64,000 nt of DNA from Hydractinia symbiolongicarpus (taxonomy: Eukaryota > Cnidaria > Hydrozoa > Anthoathecata > Hydractiniidae). The notes under the pieces were generated by a model. The model worked only from the letters and a program-made list of their open reading frames with translations. It made no database searches and had not been told where the DNA came from. The stretch lies in contig NC_079880.1 in NCBI RefSeq assembly GCF_029227915.1, positions 4,094,001 to 4,158,000 on the forward strand. The letters run 5' to 3'. Positions 52,238 through 63,540 of the stretch are shown here, one piece after another. A program made the position numbers and the translations under genes. Positions within the stretch are counted from its first letter, which is position 1. Each line of letters begins with the position of its first letter.

Positions 52238-54063
52238 ATGAGACTTGTAGTTTTCAAAAATGTTTTCATTTTTGATGAGACGCTTAATGAAAGAGGTTTA
52301 ATCACCGGCAAACGAAAACCCGAGATTTCCCGTAAATCCCGGGCTTGGCCCGTATAGTCAAAAGTATACAAAGAGAGTACCCAGGGAGTAAACTCATTTC
52401 CAGAACGATTTTTTAAATTATTTTTTCACCACTAAAACGCATAAGACTTGTAGTTTTTAAAAATGTTTTCATTTTCGATGAGACGCTGAATAAAAGAAGT
52501 TTAATCGCCGGCAAACGAAAACCTGCGATTTCCCGTAAATCCCAGACTCGGCCCGTATAGTCAAAAGTATACAAAGAAAGTACCCAGGGTGTAAACTCAT
52601 TTCCCGAACTATTTTTTAAATTATTATTTCACCACTAAAGCCCATGAGACTTGTAGTATTTAAAAATATTTTCATTTTTGATGAGACGCTGAATAAAAGA
52701 AGTTTAATCGCCGCCAAACGAAAACCTGCGATTTCCCGTAAATCCCGGACTCAGCGCGTATAGTCAAAAGTATACAAAGAAAGTACCCAGGGTGTAAACT
52801 CATTTCCCGAACTATTTTTTAAATTATTATTTCACCACTAAAGCCCATGAGACTTGTAGTATTTAAAAATATTTTCATTTTTGATGAGACGCTGAATAAA
52901 AGAAGTTTAATCGCCGGCAAACGAAAACCCGCGACTTCCCGTAAATCCTGAACTCAGCCCGTATAGTCAAAAGTATACAAAGAAAGTACCCAAGGAGTAA
53001 ACTCATTTCCCGAAGGATTTTTTAAATTATTTTTTCACCACTAAAACGCATGAGACTTGTAGTTTTCAGAAATGATTTCATTTTTGATGAGACGCTTAAT
53101 GAAAGTTGTTTAATCGCCGGCAAACGAAAACCCGCGATTTCCCGTAAATCACGGGCTTGGCCCGTATAGTCGAATGTATACAAAGAAAGTACCCTGTGAG
53201 TAAACTCATTTCCCGAACTATTTTTTAAATTATTATTTCACCACTAAAGCCCATGAGACTTGTAGTATTTAAAAATATTTTCATTTTTGATGAGACGCTG
53301 AATAAAAGAAGTTTAATCGCCGGCAAACGAAAACCCGCGACTTCCCGTAAATTCCGGACTCAGCCCGCATAGTCAAAAGTATACAAAGAAAGTACCCAAG
53401 GAGTAAACTCATTTCCCGAAGGATTTTTTAAATTATTTTTTCACCACTAAAACGCATGAGACTTGTAGTTTTCAGAAATGTTTTCATTTTTGATGAGACG
53501 CTTAGTGAAAGTTGTTTAATCACCGGTAAACGAAAACCCGCGATTTCCCGTAAATCCCGGGCTTGGCCCGTATAGTCGAATGTATACAAAGAAAGTACCC
53601 TGTGAGTAAACTCATTTCCAGAACGATTTTTTAAATTATTATTTCACCACTAAAGCCCATGAGACTTGTAGTATTTAAAAATATTTTCATTTTTGATGAG
53701 ACGCTGAATAAAAGAAGTTTAATCGCCGGCAAACGAAAACCCGCGACTTCCCGCAAATCCCGGACTCAGCCCGTATAGTCAAAAGTATACAAAGAAAGTA
53801 CCCAGGGAGTAAACTCATTTCCCGAACGATTTTTTAGATTATTTTTTCACCACTAAAACGCATGAGCCTTGTAGTTTTCAAAAATGTTTTCATTTTTGAT
53901 GAGACGCTGAATAAAAGAAGTTTAATCGCCGGCAAACAAAAACCTGCGATTTCCCGTAAATCCCGGACTCGGCCCTTATAGTCAAAAGTATACCAAGAAA
54001 GTACCCAGAAAGTAAACTCATTTCCCAAACGATATTTTAAATTAATTTTCACCACTAAAACGC
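52238..54063 (+). repeat. Nine-monomer higher-order repeat, copy B (1,826 bp)
   Basis: Tandem partner of copy A. It is followed by a single inserted monomer at 54,064 (CAGAAATGATTTC, GTTATTTAATCG) of the type also found just before copy A at 50,210. Confidence 0.87.
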
Positions 54064-54266
54064 ATGAGACTTGTAGTTTTCAGAAATGATTTCATTTTTG
54101 ATGAGACGCTTAATGAAAGTTATTTAATCGCCGGCAAACGAAAACCCGCGATTTCCCGTAAATCACGGGCTTGGCCCGTATAGTCGAATGTATACAAAGA
54201 AAGTACCCTGTGAGTAAACTCATTTCCAGAACGATTTTTTAATTTATTTTTTCAACACTAAAACGC

Positions 54267-55190
54267 ATGAGACTTGTAGTTTTCAAAAATGTTTTCATTT
54301 TTGATGAGACGCCTAATGAAAGAGGTTTAATCACCGGCAAACGAAAACCCGAGATTTCCCGTAAATCCCGGGCTTGGCCCGTATAGTCAAAAGTATACAA
54401 AGAGAGTACCCAGGGAGTAAACTCATTTCCAGAACGATTTTTTAAATTATTTTTTCACCACTAAAACGCATAAGACTTGTAGTTTTTAAAAATGTTTTCA
54501 TTTTCGATGAGACGCTGAATAAAAGAAATTTAATCGCCGGCAAACGAAAACCTGCGATTTCCCGTAAATCCCAGACTCGGCCCGTATAGTCAAAAGTATA
54601 CAAAGAAAGTACCCAGGGTGTAAACTCATTTCCCGAACTATTTTTTAAATTATTATTTCACCACTAAAGCCCATGAGACTTGTAGTATTTAAAAATATTT
54701 TCATTTTTGATGAGACGCTGAATAAAAGAAGTTTAATCGCCGGCAAACGAAAACCTGCGATTTCCCGTAAATCCCGGACTCGGCCCGTATAGTCAAAAGT
54801 ATACAAAGAAAGTACCCAGGGTGTAAACTCATTTCCCGAACTATTTTTTAAATTATTATTTCACCACTAAAGCCCATGAGACTTGTAGTATTTAAAAATA
54901 TTTTCATTTTTGATGAGACGCTGAATAAAAGAAGTTTAATCGCCGGCAAACGAAAACCCGCGACTTCCCGTAAATCCTGGACTCAGCCCGTATAGTCAAA
55001 AGTATACAAAGAAAGTACCCAAGGAGTAAACTCATTTCCCGAAGGATTTTTTAAATTATTTTTTCACCACTAAAACGCATGAGACTTGTAGTTTTCAGAA
55101 ATGATTTCATTTTTGATGAGACGCTTAATGAAAGTTGTTTAATCGCCGGCAAACGAAAACCCGCAATTTCCCGTAAATCACGGGCTTGGC
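54267..55190 (+). repeat. Nine-monomer higher-order repeat, truncated copy C
   Basis: Follows the order of copy A for nearly five monomers (CGCCTAATGAAAG with CACCGGC, then GAAATTTAATCG, and so on). It then switches, at about 55,190, to the sequence found at about 47,480. That switch is the junction of the 7.7-kb duplication. Confidence 0.82.
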
Positions 55191-57918
55191 CCGTATAGTC
55201 GAATGTATACAAAGAAAGTACCCTGTGAGTAAACTCATTTCCAGAACGATTTTTTAAATTATTATTTCACCACTAAAGCCCATGAGACTTGTAGTATTTA
55301 AAAATATTTTCATTTTTGATGAGACGCTGAATAAAAGAAGTTTAATCGCTGGCAAACGAAAACCCGCGACTTCCCGTAAATCCCGGACTCAGCCCGTATA
55401 GTCAAAAGTATACAAAGAAAGTACCCAGGGTGTAAACTCATTTCCCGAACGATTTTTTAGATTATTTTTTCACCACTAAAACGCATGAGCCTTGTAGTTT
55501 TCAAAAATGTTTTCATTTTTGATGAGACGCTGAATAAAAGAAGTTTAATCGCCGGCAAACGAAAACCCGCGACTTCCCGTAAATCCCGGACTCGGCCTGT
55601 ATAGTCAAAAGTATACAAAGAAAGTACACAGGGAGTAAACTCATTTCCCAAACGATATTTTAAATTAATTTTCACCACTAAAACGCATGAGACTTGTAGT
55701 TTTCAGAAATGTTTTCATTTTTGATGAGACGCTTAATGAAAGTTGTTTAATCGCCGGCAAACGAAAACCCGCGATTTCCCGTAAATCCCGGGCTTGGCCC
55801 GTATAGTCGAATGTATACAAAGAAAGTACCCTGTGAGTAAACTCATTTCCAGAACGATTTTTTAAATTATTATTTCACCACTAAAGCCCATGAGACTTGT
55901 AGTATTTAAAAATATTTTCATTTTTGATGAGACGCTGAATAAAAGAAGTTTAATCGCTGGCAAACGAAAACCCGCGACTTCCCGTAAATCCCGGACTCAG
56001 CCCGTATAGTCAAAAGTATACAAAGAAAGTACCCAGGGTGTAAACTCATTTCCCGAACTATTTTTCAAATTATTATTTCACCACTAAAGCCCATGAGACT
56101 TGTAGTATTTAAAAATATTTTCATTTTTGATGAGACGCTGAATAAAAGAAGTTTGATCGCCGGCAAACGAAAACCCGCGACTTTCCGTAAATCCCGGACT
56201 CAGCCCGTATAGTCAAAAGTATACAAAGAAAGTACCCAGGGAGTAAACTCATTTCCCGAACGATTTTTTAGATTATTTTTTCACCACTAAAACGCATGAG
56301 CCTTGTAGTTTTCAAAAATGTTTTCATTTTTGATGAGACGCTGAATAAAAGAAGTTTAATCGCCGGCAAACGAAAACCTGCGATTTCCCGTAAATCCCGG
56401 ACTCGGCCCGTATAGTCAAAAGTATACAAAGAAAGTACCCAGGGTGTAAACTCATTTCCCGAACTATTTTTTAAATTATTATTTCACCACTAAAGCCCAT
56501 GAGACTTGTAGTATTTAAAAATATTTTCATTTTTGATGAGACGCTGAATAAAAGAAGTTTAATCGCCGGCAAACGAAAACCCGCGACTTCCCGTAAATCC
56601 CGGACTCAGCCCGTATAGTCAAAAGTATACAAAGAAAGTACCCAAGGAGTAAACTCATTTCCCGAAGGATTTTTTAAATTACTTTTTCACCACTAAAACG
56701 CATGACACTTGTAGTTTTCAGAAATGTTTTCATTTTTGATGAGACGCTTAATGAAAGAGGTTTAATCGCCGGCAAACGAAAACCCGAGATTTCCCGTAAA
56801 TCCCGGGCTTGGCCCGTATAGTCAAAAGTATACAAAGATAGTACCCAGGGAGTAAACTCATTTTCAGAACGATTTTTTAAATTATTTTTTCACCAATGAA
56901 ACGCATGAGATTTGTAGTTTTTAAAAATGTTTTCATTTTTGATGAGACGCTGAATAAAAGAAGTTTAATTGCCGGCAAACGAAAACCCGCGTCTTCCCGT
57001 AAATCCCCGACTCGGTCCGTATAGTCAAAAGTATACAAAGAAAGTACCCAGGGAGTAAACTCATTTCCCAAACGATATTTTAAATTAATTTTCACCACTA
57101 AAACGCCTGAGACTTGTAGTTTTCAGAAATGTTTTCATTTTTGATGAGACGCTTAATGAAAGTTGTTTAATCGCCGGCAAACGAAAACCTGCGATTTCCC
57201 GTAAATCCCGGGCTTGGCCCGTATAGTCGAATGTATACAAAGAAAGTACCCTGTGAGTAAACTCATTTCCAGAACGATTTTTTAAATTATTATTTCACCA
57301 CTAAAGCCCATGAGACTTGTAGTATTTAAAAATATTTTCATTTTTGATGAGACGCTGAATAAAAGAAGTTTAATCGCTGGCAAACGAAAACCCGCGACTT
57401 CCCGTAAATCCCGGACTCAGCCCGTATAGTCAAAAGTATACAAATAAAATACCCAGGGTGTAAACTCATTTCCCGAACTATTTTTTAAATTATTATTTCA
57501 CCACTAAAGCCCATGACACTTGTAGTATTTAAAAATATTTTCATTTTTGATGAGACGCTGAATAAAAGAAGTTTAATCGCCGGCAAACGAAAACCCGCGA
57601 CTTCCCGCAAATCCCGGACTCAGCCCGTATAGTCAAAAGTATACAAAGAAAGTACCCAGGGAGTAAACTCATTTCCCGAACGATTTTTTAGATTATTTTT
57701 TCACCATTAAAACGCATGAGCCTTGTAGTTTTCAAAAATGTTTTCATTTTTGATGAGACGCTGAATAAAAGAAGTTTAATCGCCGGCAAACAAAAACCTG
57801 CGATTTCCCGTAAATCCCGGACTCGGCCCGTATAGTCAAAAGTATACCAAGAAAGTACCCTGTGAGTAAACTCATTTCCAGAACGATTTTTTAATTTATT
57901 TTTTCAACACTAAAACGC

Positions 57919-59744
57919 ATGAGACTTGTAGTTTTCAAAAATGTTTTCATTTTTGATGAGACGCTTAATGAAAGAGGTTTAATCACCGGCAAACGAAAAC
58001 CCGAGATTTCCCGTAAATCCCGGGCTTGGCCCGTATAGTCAAAAGTATACAAAGAGAGTACCCAGGGAGTAAACTCATTTCCAGAACGATTTTTTAAATT
58101 ATTTTTTCACCACTAAAACGCATAAGACTTGTAGTTTTTAAAAATGTTTTCATTTTCGATGAGACGCTGAATAAAAGAAGTTTAATCGCCGGCAAACGAA
58201 AACCTGCGATTTCCCGTAAATCCCAGACTCGGCCCGTATAGTCAAAAGTATACAAAGAAAGTACCCAGGGTGTAAACTCATTTCCCGAACTATTTTTTAA
58301 ATTATTATTTCACCACTAAAGCCCATGAGACTTGTAGTATTTAAAAATATTTTCATTTTTGATGAGACGCTGAATAAAAGAAGTTTAATCGCCGCCAAAC
58401 GAAAACCTGCGATTTCCCGTAAATCCCGGACTCAGCCCGTATAGTCAAAAGTATACAAAGAAAGTACCCAGGGTGTAAACTCATTTCCCGAACTATTTTT
58501 TAAATTATTATTTCACCACTAAAGCCCATGAGACTTGTAGTATTTAAAAATATTTTCATTTTTGATGAGACGCTGAATAAAAGAAGTTTAATCGCCGGCA
58601 AACGAAAACCCGCGACTTCCCGTAAATCCTGAACTCAGCCCGTATAGTCAAAAGTATACAAAGAAAGTACCCAAGGAGTAAACTCATTTCCCGAAGGATT
58701 TTTTAAATTATTTTTTCACCACTAAAACGCATGAGACTTGTAGTTTTCAGAAATGATTTCATTTTTGATGAGACGCTTAATGAAAGTTGTTTAATCGCCG
58801 GCAAACGAAAACCCGCGATTTCCCGTAAATCACGGGCTTGGCCCGTATAGTCGAATGTATACAAAGAAAGTACCCTGTGAGTAAACTCATTTCCCGAACT
58901 ATTTTTTAAATTATTATTTCACCACTAAAGCCCATGAGACTTGTAGTATTTAAAAATATTTTCATTTTTGATGAGACGCTGAATAAAAGAAGTTTAATCG
59001 CCGGCAAACGAAAACCCGCGACTTCCCGTAAATTCCGGACTCAGCCCGCATAGTCAAAAGTATACAAAGAAAGTACCCAAGGAGTAAACTCATTTCCCGA
59101 AGGATTTTTTAAATTATTTTTTCACCACTAAAACGCATGAGACTTGTAGTTTTCAGAAATGTTTTCATTTTTGATGAGACGCTTAGTGAAAGTTGTTTAA
59201 TCACCGGTAAACGAAAACCCGCGATTTCCCGTAAATCCCGGGCTTGGCCCGTATAGTCGAATGTATACAAAGAAAGTACCCTGTGAGTAAACTCATTTCC
59301 AGAACGATTTTTTAAATTATTATTTCACCACTAAAGCCCATGAGACTTGTAGTATTTAAAAATATTTTCATTTTTGATGAGACGCTGAATAAAAGAAGTT
59401 TAATCGCCGGCAAACGAAAACCCGCGACTTCCCGCAAATCCCGGACTCAGCCCGTATAGTCAAAAGTATACAAAGAAAGTACCCAGGGAGTAAACTCATT
59501 TCCCGAACGATTTTTTAGATTATTTTTTCACCACTAAAACGCATGAGCCTTGTAGTTTTCAAAAATGTTTTCATTTTTGATGAGACGCTGAATAAAAGAA
59601 GTTTAATCGCCGGCAAACAAAAACCTGCGATTTCCCGTAAATCCCGGACTCGGCCCTTATAGTCAAAAGTATACCAAGAAAGTACCCAGAAAGTAAACTC
59701 ATTTCCCAAACGATATTTTAAATTAATTTTCACCACTAAAACGC
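57919..59744 (+). repeat. Nine-monomer higher-order repeat, copy A' (1,826 bp)
   Basis: Equivalent of 50,412-52,237 in the second super-unit. It keeps the CTCAGCCCG allele that distinguishes A from B, which shows that the nine-monomer duplication came before the 7.7-kb one. Confidence 0.86.
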
Positions 59745-61570
59745 ATGAGACTTGTAGTTTTCAAAAATGTTTTCATTTTTGATGAGACGCTTAATGAAAG
59801 AGGTTTAATCACCGGCAAACGAAAACCCGAGATTTCCCGTAAATCCCGGGCTTGGCCCGTATAGTCAAAAGTATACAAAGAGAGTACCCAGGGAGTAAAC
59901 TCATTTCCAGAACGATTTTTTAAATTATTTTTTCACCACTAAAACGCATAAGACTTGTAGTTTTTAAAAATGTTTTCATTTTCGATGAGACGCTGAATAA
60001 AAGAAGTTTAATCGCCGGCAAACGAAAACCTGCGATTTCCCGTAAATCCCAGACTCGGCCCGTATAGTCAAAAGTATACAAAGAAAGTACCCAGGGTGTA
60101 AACTCATTTCCCGAACTATTTTTTAAATTATTATTTCACCACTAAAGCCCATGAGACTTGTAGTATTTAAAAATATTTTCATTTTTGATGAGACGCTGAA
60201 TAAAAGAAGTTTAATCGCCGCCAAACGAAAACCTGCGATTTCCCGTAAATCCCGGACTCAGCGCGTATAGTCAAAAGTATACAAAGAAAGTACCCAGGGT
60301 GTAAACTCATTTCCCGAACTATTTTTTAAATTATTATTTCACCACTAAAGCCCATGAGACTTGTAGTATTTAAAAATATTTTCATTTTTGATGAGACGCT
60401 GAATAAAAGAAGTTTAATCGCCGGCAAACGAAAACCCGCGACTTCCCGTAAATCCTGAACTCAGCCCGTATAGTCAAAAGTATACAAAGAAAGTACCCAA
60501 GGAGTAAACTCATTTCCCGAAGGATTTTTTAAATTATTTTTTCACCACTAAAACGCATGAGACTTGTAGTTTTCAGAAATGATTTCATTTTTGATGAGAC
60601 GCTTAATGAAAGTTGTTTAATCGCCGGCAAACGAAAACCCGCGATTTCCCGTAAATCACGGGCTTGGCCCGTATAGTCGAATGTATACAAAGAAAGTACC
60701 CTGTGAGTAAACTCATTTCCCGAACTATTTTTTAAATTATTATTTCACCACTAAAGCCCATGAGACTTGTAGTATTTAAAAATATTTTCATTTTTGATGA
60801 GACGCTGAATAAAAGAAGTTTAATCGCCGGCAAACGAAAACCCGCGACTTCCCGTAAATTCCGGACTCAGCCCGCATAGTCAAAAGTATACAAAGAAAGT
60901 ACCCAAGGAGTAAACTCATTTCCCGAAGGATTTTTTAAATTATTTTTTCACCACTAAAACGCATGAGACTTGTAGTTTTCAGAAATGTTTTCATTTTTGA
61001 TGAGACGCTTAGTGAAAGTTGTTTAATCACCGGTAAACGAAAACCCGCGATTTCCCGTAAATCCCGGGCTTGGCCCGTATAGTCGAATGTATACAAAGAA
61101 AGTACCCTGTGAGTAAACTCATTTCCAGAACGATTTTTTAAATTATTATTTCACCACTAAAGCCCATGAGACTTGTAGTATTTAAAAATATTTTCATTTT
61201 TGATGAGACGCTGAATAAAAGAAGTTTAATCGCCGGCAAACGAAAACCCGCGACTTCCCGCAAATCCCGGACTCAGCCCGTATAGTCAAAAGTATACAAA
61301 GAAAGTACCCAGGGAGTAAACTCATTTCCCGAACGATTTTTTAGATTATTTTTTCACCACTAAAACGCATGAGCCTTGTAGTTTTCAAAAATGTTTTCAT
61401 TTTTGATGAGACGCTGAATAAAAGAAGTTTAATCGCCGGCAAACAAAAACCTGCGATTTCCCGTAAATCCCGGACTCGGCCCTTATAGTCAAAAGTATAC
61501 CAAGAAAGTACCCAGAAAGTAAACTCATTTCCCAAACGATATTTTAAATTAATTTTCACCACTAAAACGC
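59745..61570 (+). repeat. Nine-monomer higher-order repeat, copy B' (1,826 bp)
   Basis: Equivalent of 52,238-54,063, with the B-specific CTCAGCGCG allele kept. It is followed at 61,571 by the same single spacer-type monomer as in copy 1. Confidence 0.86.
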
Positions 61571-61773
61571 ATGAGACTTGTAGTTTTCAGAAATGATTTC
61601 ATTTTTGATGAGACGCTTAATGAAAGTTATTTAATCGCCGGCAAACGAAAACCCGCGATTTCCCGTAAATCACGGGCTTGGCCCGTATAGTCGAATGTAT
61701 ACAAAGAAAGTACCCTGTGAGTAAACTCATTTCCAGAACGATTTTTTAATTTATTTTTTCAACACTAAAACGC

Positions 61774-63540
61774 ATGAGACTTGTAGTTTTCAAAAATGTT
61801 TTCATTTTTGATGAGACGCCTAATGAAAGAGGTTTAATCACCGGCAAACGAAAACCCGAGATTTCCCGTAAATCCCGGGCTTGGCCCGTATAGTCAAAAG
61901 TATACAAAGAGAGTACCCAGGGAGTAAACTCATTTCCAGAACGATTTTTTAAATTATTTTTTCACCACTAAAACGCATAAGACTTGTAGTTTTTAAAAAT
62001 GTTTTCATTTTCGATGAGACGCTGAATAAAAGAAATTTAATCGCCGGCAAACGAAAACCTGCGATTTCCCGTAAATCCCAGACTCGGCCCGTATAGTCAA
62101 AAGTATACAAAGAAAGTACCCAGGGTGTAAACTCATTTCCCGAACTATTTTTTAAATTATTATTTCACCACTAAAGCCCATGAGACTTGTAGTATTTAAA
62201 AATATTTTCATTTTTGATGAGACGCTGAATAAAAGAAGTTTAATCGCCGGCAAACGAAAACCTGCGATTTCCCGTAAATCCCGGACTCGGCCCGTATAGT
62301 CAAAAGTATACAAAGAAAGTACCCAGGGTGTAAACTCATTTCCCGAACTATTTTTTAAATTATTATTTCACCACTAAAGCCCATGAGACTTGTAGTATTT
62401 AAAAATATTTTCATTTTTGATGAGACGCTGAATAAAAGAAGTTTAATCGCCGGCAAACGAAAACCCGCGACTTCCCGTAAATCCTGGACTCAGCCCGTAT
62501 AGTCAAAAGTATACAAAGAAAGTACCCAAGGAGTAAACTCATTTCCCGAAGGATTTTTTAAATTATTTTTTCACCACTAAAACGCATGAGACTTGTAGTT
62601 TTCAGAAATGATTTCATTTTTGATGAGACGCTTAATGAAAGTTGTTTAATCGCCGGCAAACGAAAACCCGCAATTTCCCGTAAATCACGGGCTTGGCCCG
62701 TATAGTCGAATGTATACAAAGAAAGTACCCTGTGAGTAAACTCATTTCCCGAACTATTTTTTAAATTATTATTTCACCACTAAAGCCCATGAGACTTGTA
62801 GTATTTAAAAATATTTTCATTTTTGATGAGACGCTGAATAAAAGAAGTTTAATCGCCGGCAAACGAAAACCCGCGACTTCCCGTAAATTCCGGACTCAGC
62901 CCGCATAGTCAAAAGTATACAAAGAAAGTACCCAAGGAGTAAACTCATTTCCCGAAGGATTTTTTAAATTATTTTTTCACCACTAAAACGCATGAGACTT
63001 GTAGTTTTCAGAAATGTTTTCATTTTTGATGAGACGCTTAGTGAAAGTTGTTTAATCACCGGTAAACGAAAACCCGCGATTTCCCGTAAATCCCGGGCTT
63101 GGCCCGTATAGTCGAATGTATACAAAGAAAGTACCCTGTGAGTAAACTCATTTCCCGAACTATTTTTTAAATTATTATTTCACCACTAAAGCCCATGAGA
63201 CTTGTAGTATTTAAAAATATTTTCATTTTTGATGAGACGCTGAATAAAAGAAGTTTAATCGCCGGCAAACGAAAACCCGCGACTTCCCGTAAATTCCGGA
63301 CTCAGCCCGCATAGTCAAAAGTATACAAAGAAAGTACCCAAGGAGTAAACTCATTTCCCGAAGGATTTTTTAAATTATTTTTTCACCACTAAAACGCATG
63401 AGACTTGTAGTTTTCAGAAATGTTTTCATTTTTGATGAGACGCTTAGTGAAAGTTGTTTAATCACCGGTAAACGAAAACCCGCGATTTCCCGTAAATCCC
63501 GGGCTTGGCCCGTATAGTCGAATGTATACAAAGAAAGTAC
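61774..63540 (+). repeat. Nine-monomer higher-order repeat, copy C' with a 406-bp duplication
   Basis: Unlike copy C, this one continues past the 62,700 point in the A/B order (CCGAACTATTTT, AATTCCGG with CCCGCATAG, CTTAGTGAAAG with CACCGGTAAACG). The last two monomers, from about 62,740 to 63,145, are repeated at about 63,146-63,550 (offset 406). Confidence 0.78.

Larger units (their letters stand above)
47480..55190 (+). repeat. Large super-unit, copy 1 (about 38 monomers, 7.7 kb)
   Basis: Positions 47,573, 47,776 and 49,196 pair with 55,282, 55,485 and 56,905 at 7,709 bp. From 50,412 the offset becomes 7,507 because copy 2 lacks the monomer at 50,210. Differences seen are very few, for example AGCCCCTATAG versus AGCCCGTATAG (about 48,296) and AAGCACATGAC versus AAGCCCATGAC (about 49,800). 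The near-identity points to a recent event or an assembly duplication. Confidence 0.88.
55191..62700 (+). repeat. Large super-unit, copy 2 (about 37 monomers, 7.5 kb)
   Basis: Tandem partner of 47,480-55,190. One monomer is missing at about 57,850, where TATACCAAGAAAG runs directly into CCCTGTGAG. The nine-monomer copies A, B and C reappear at 57,919, 59,745 and 61,774, each at an offset of 7,507. Confidence 0.88.
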
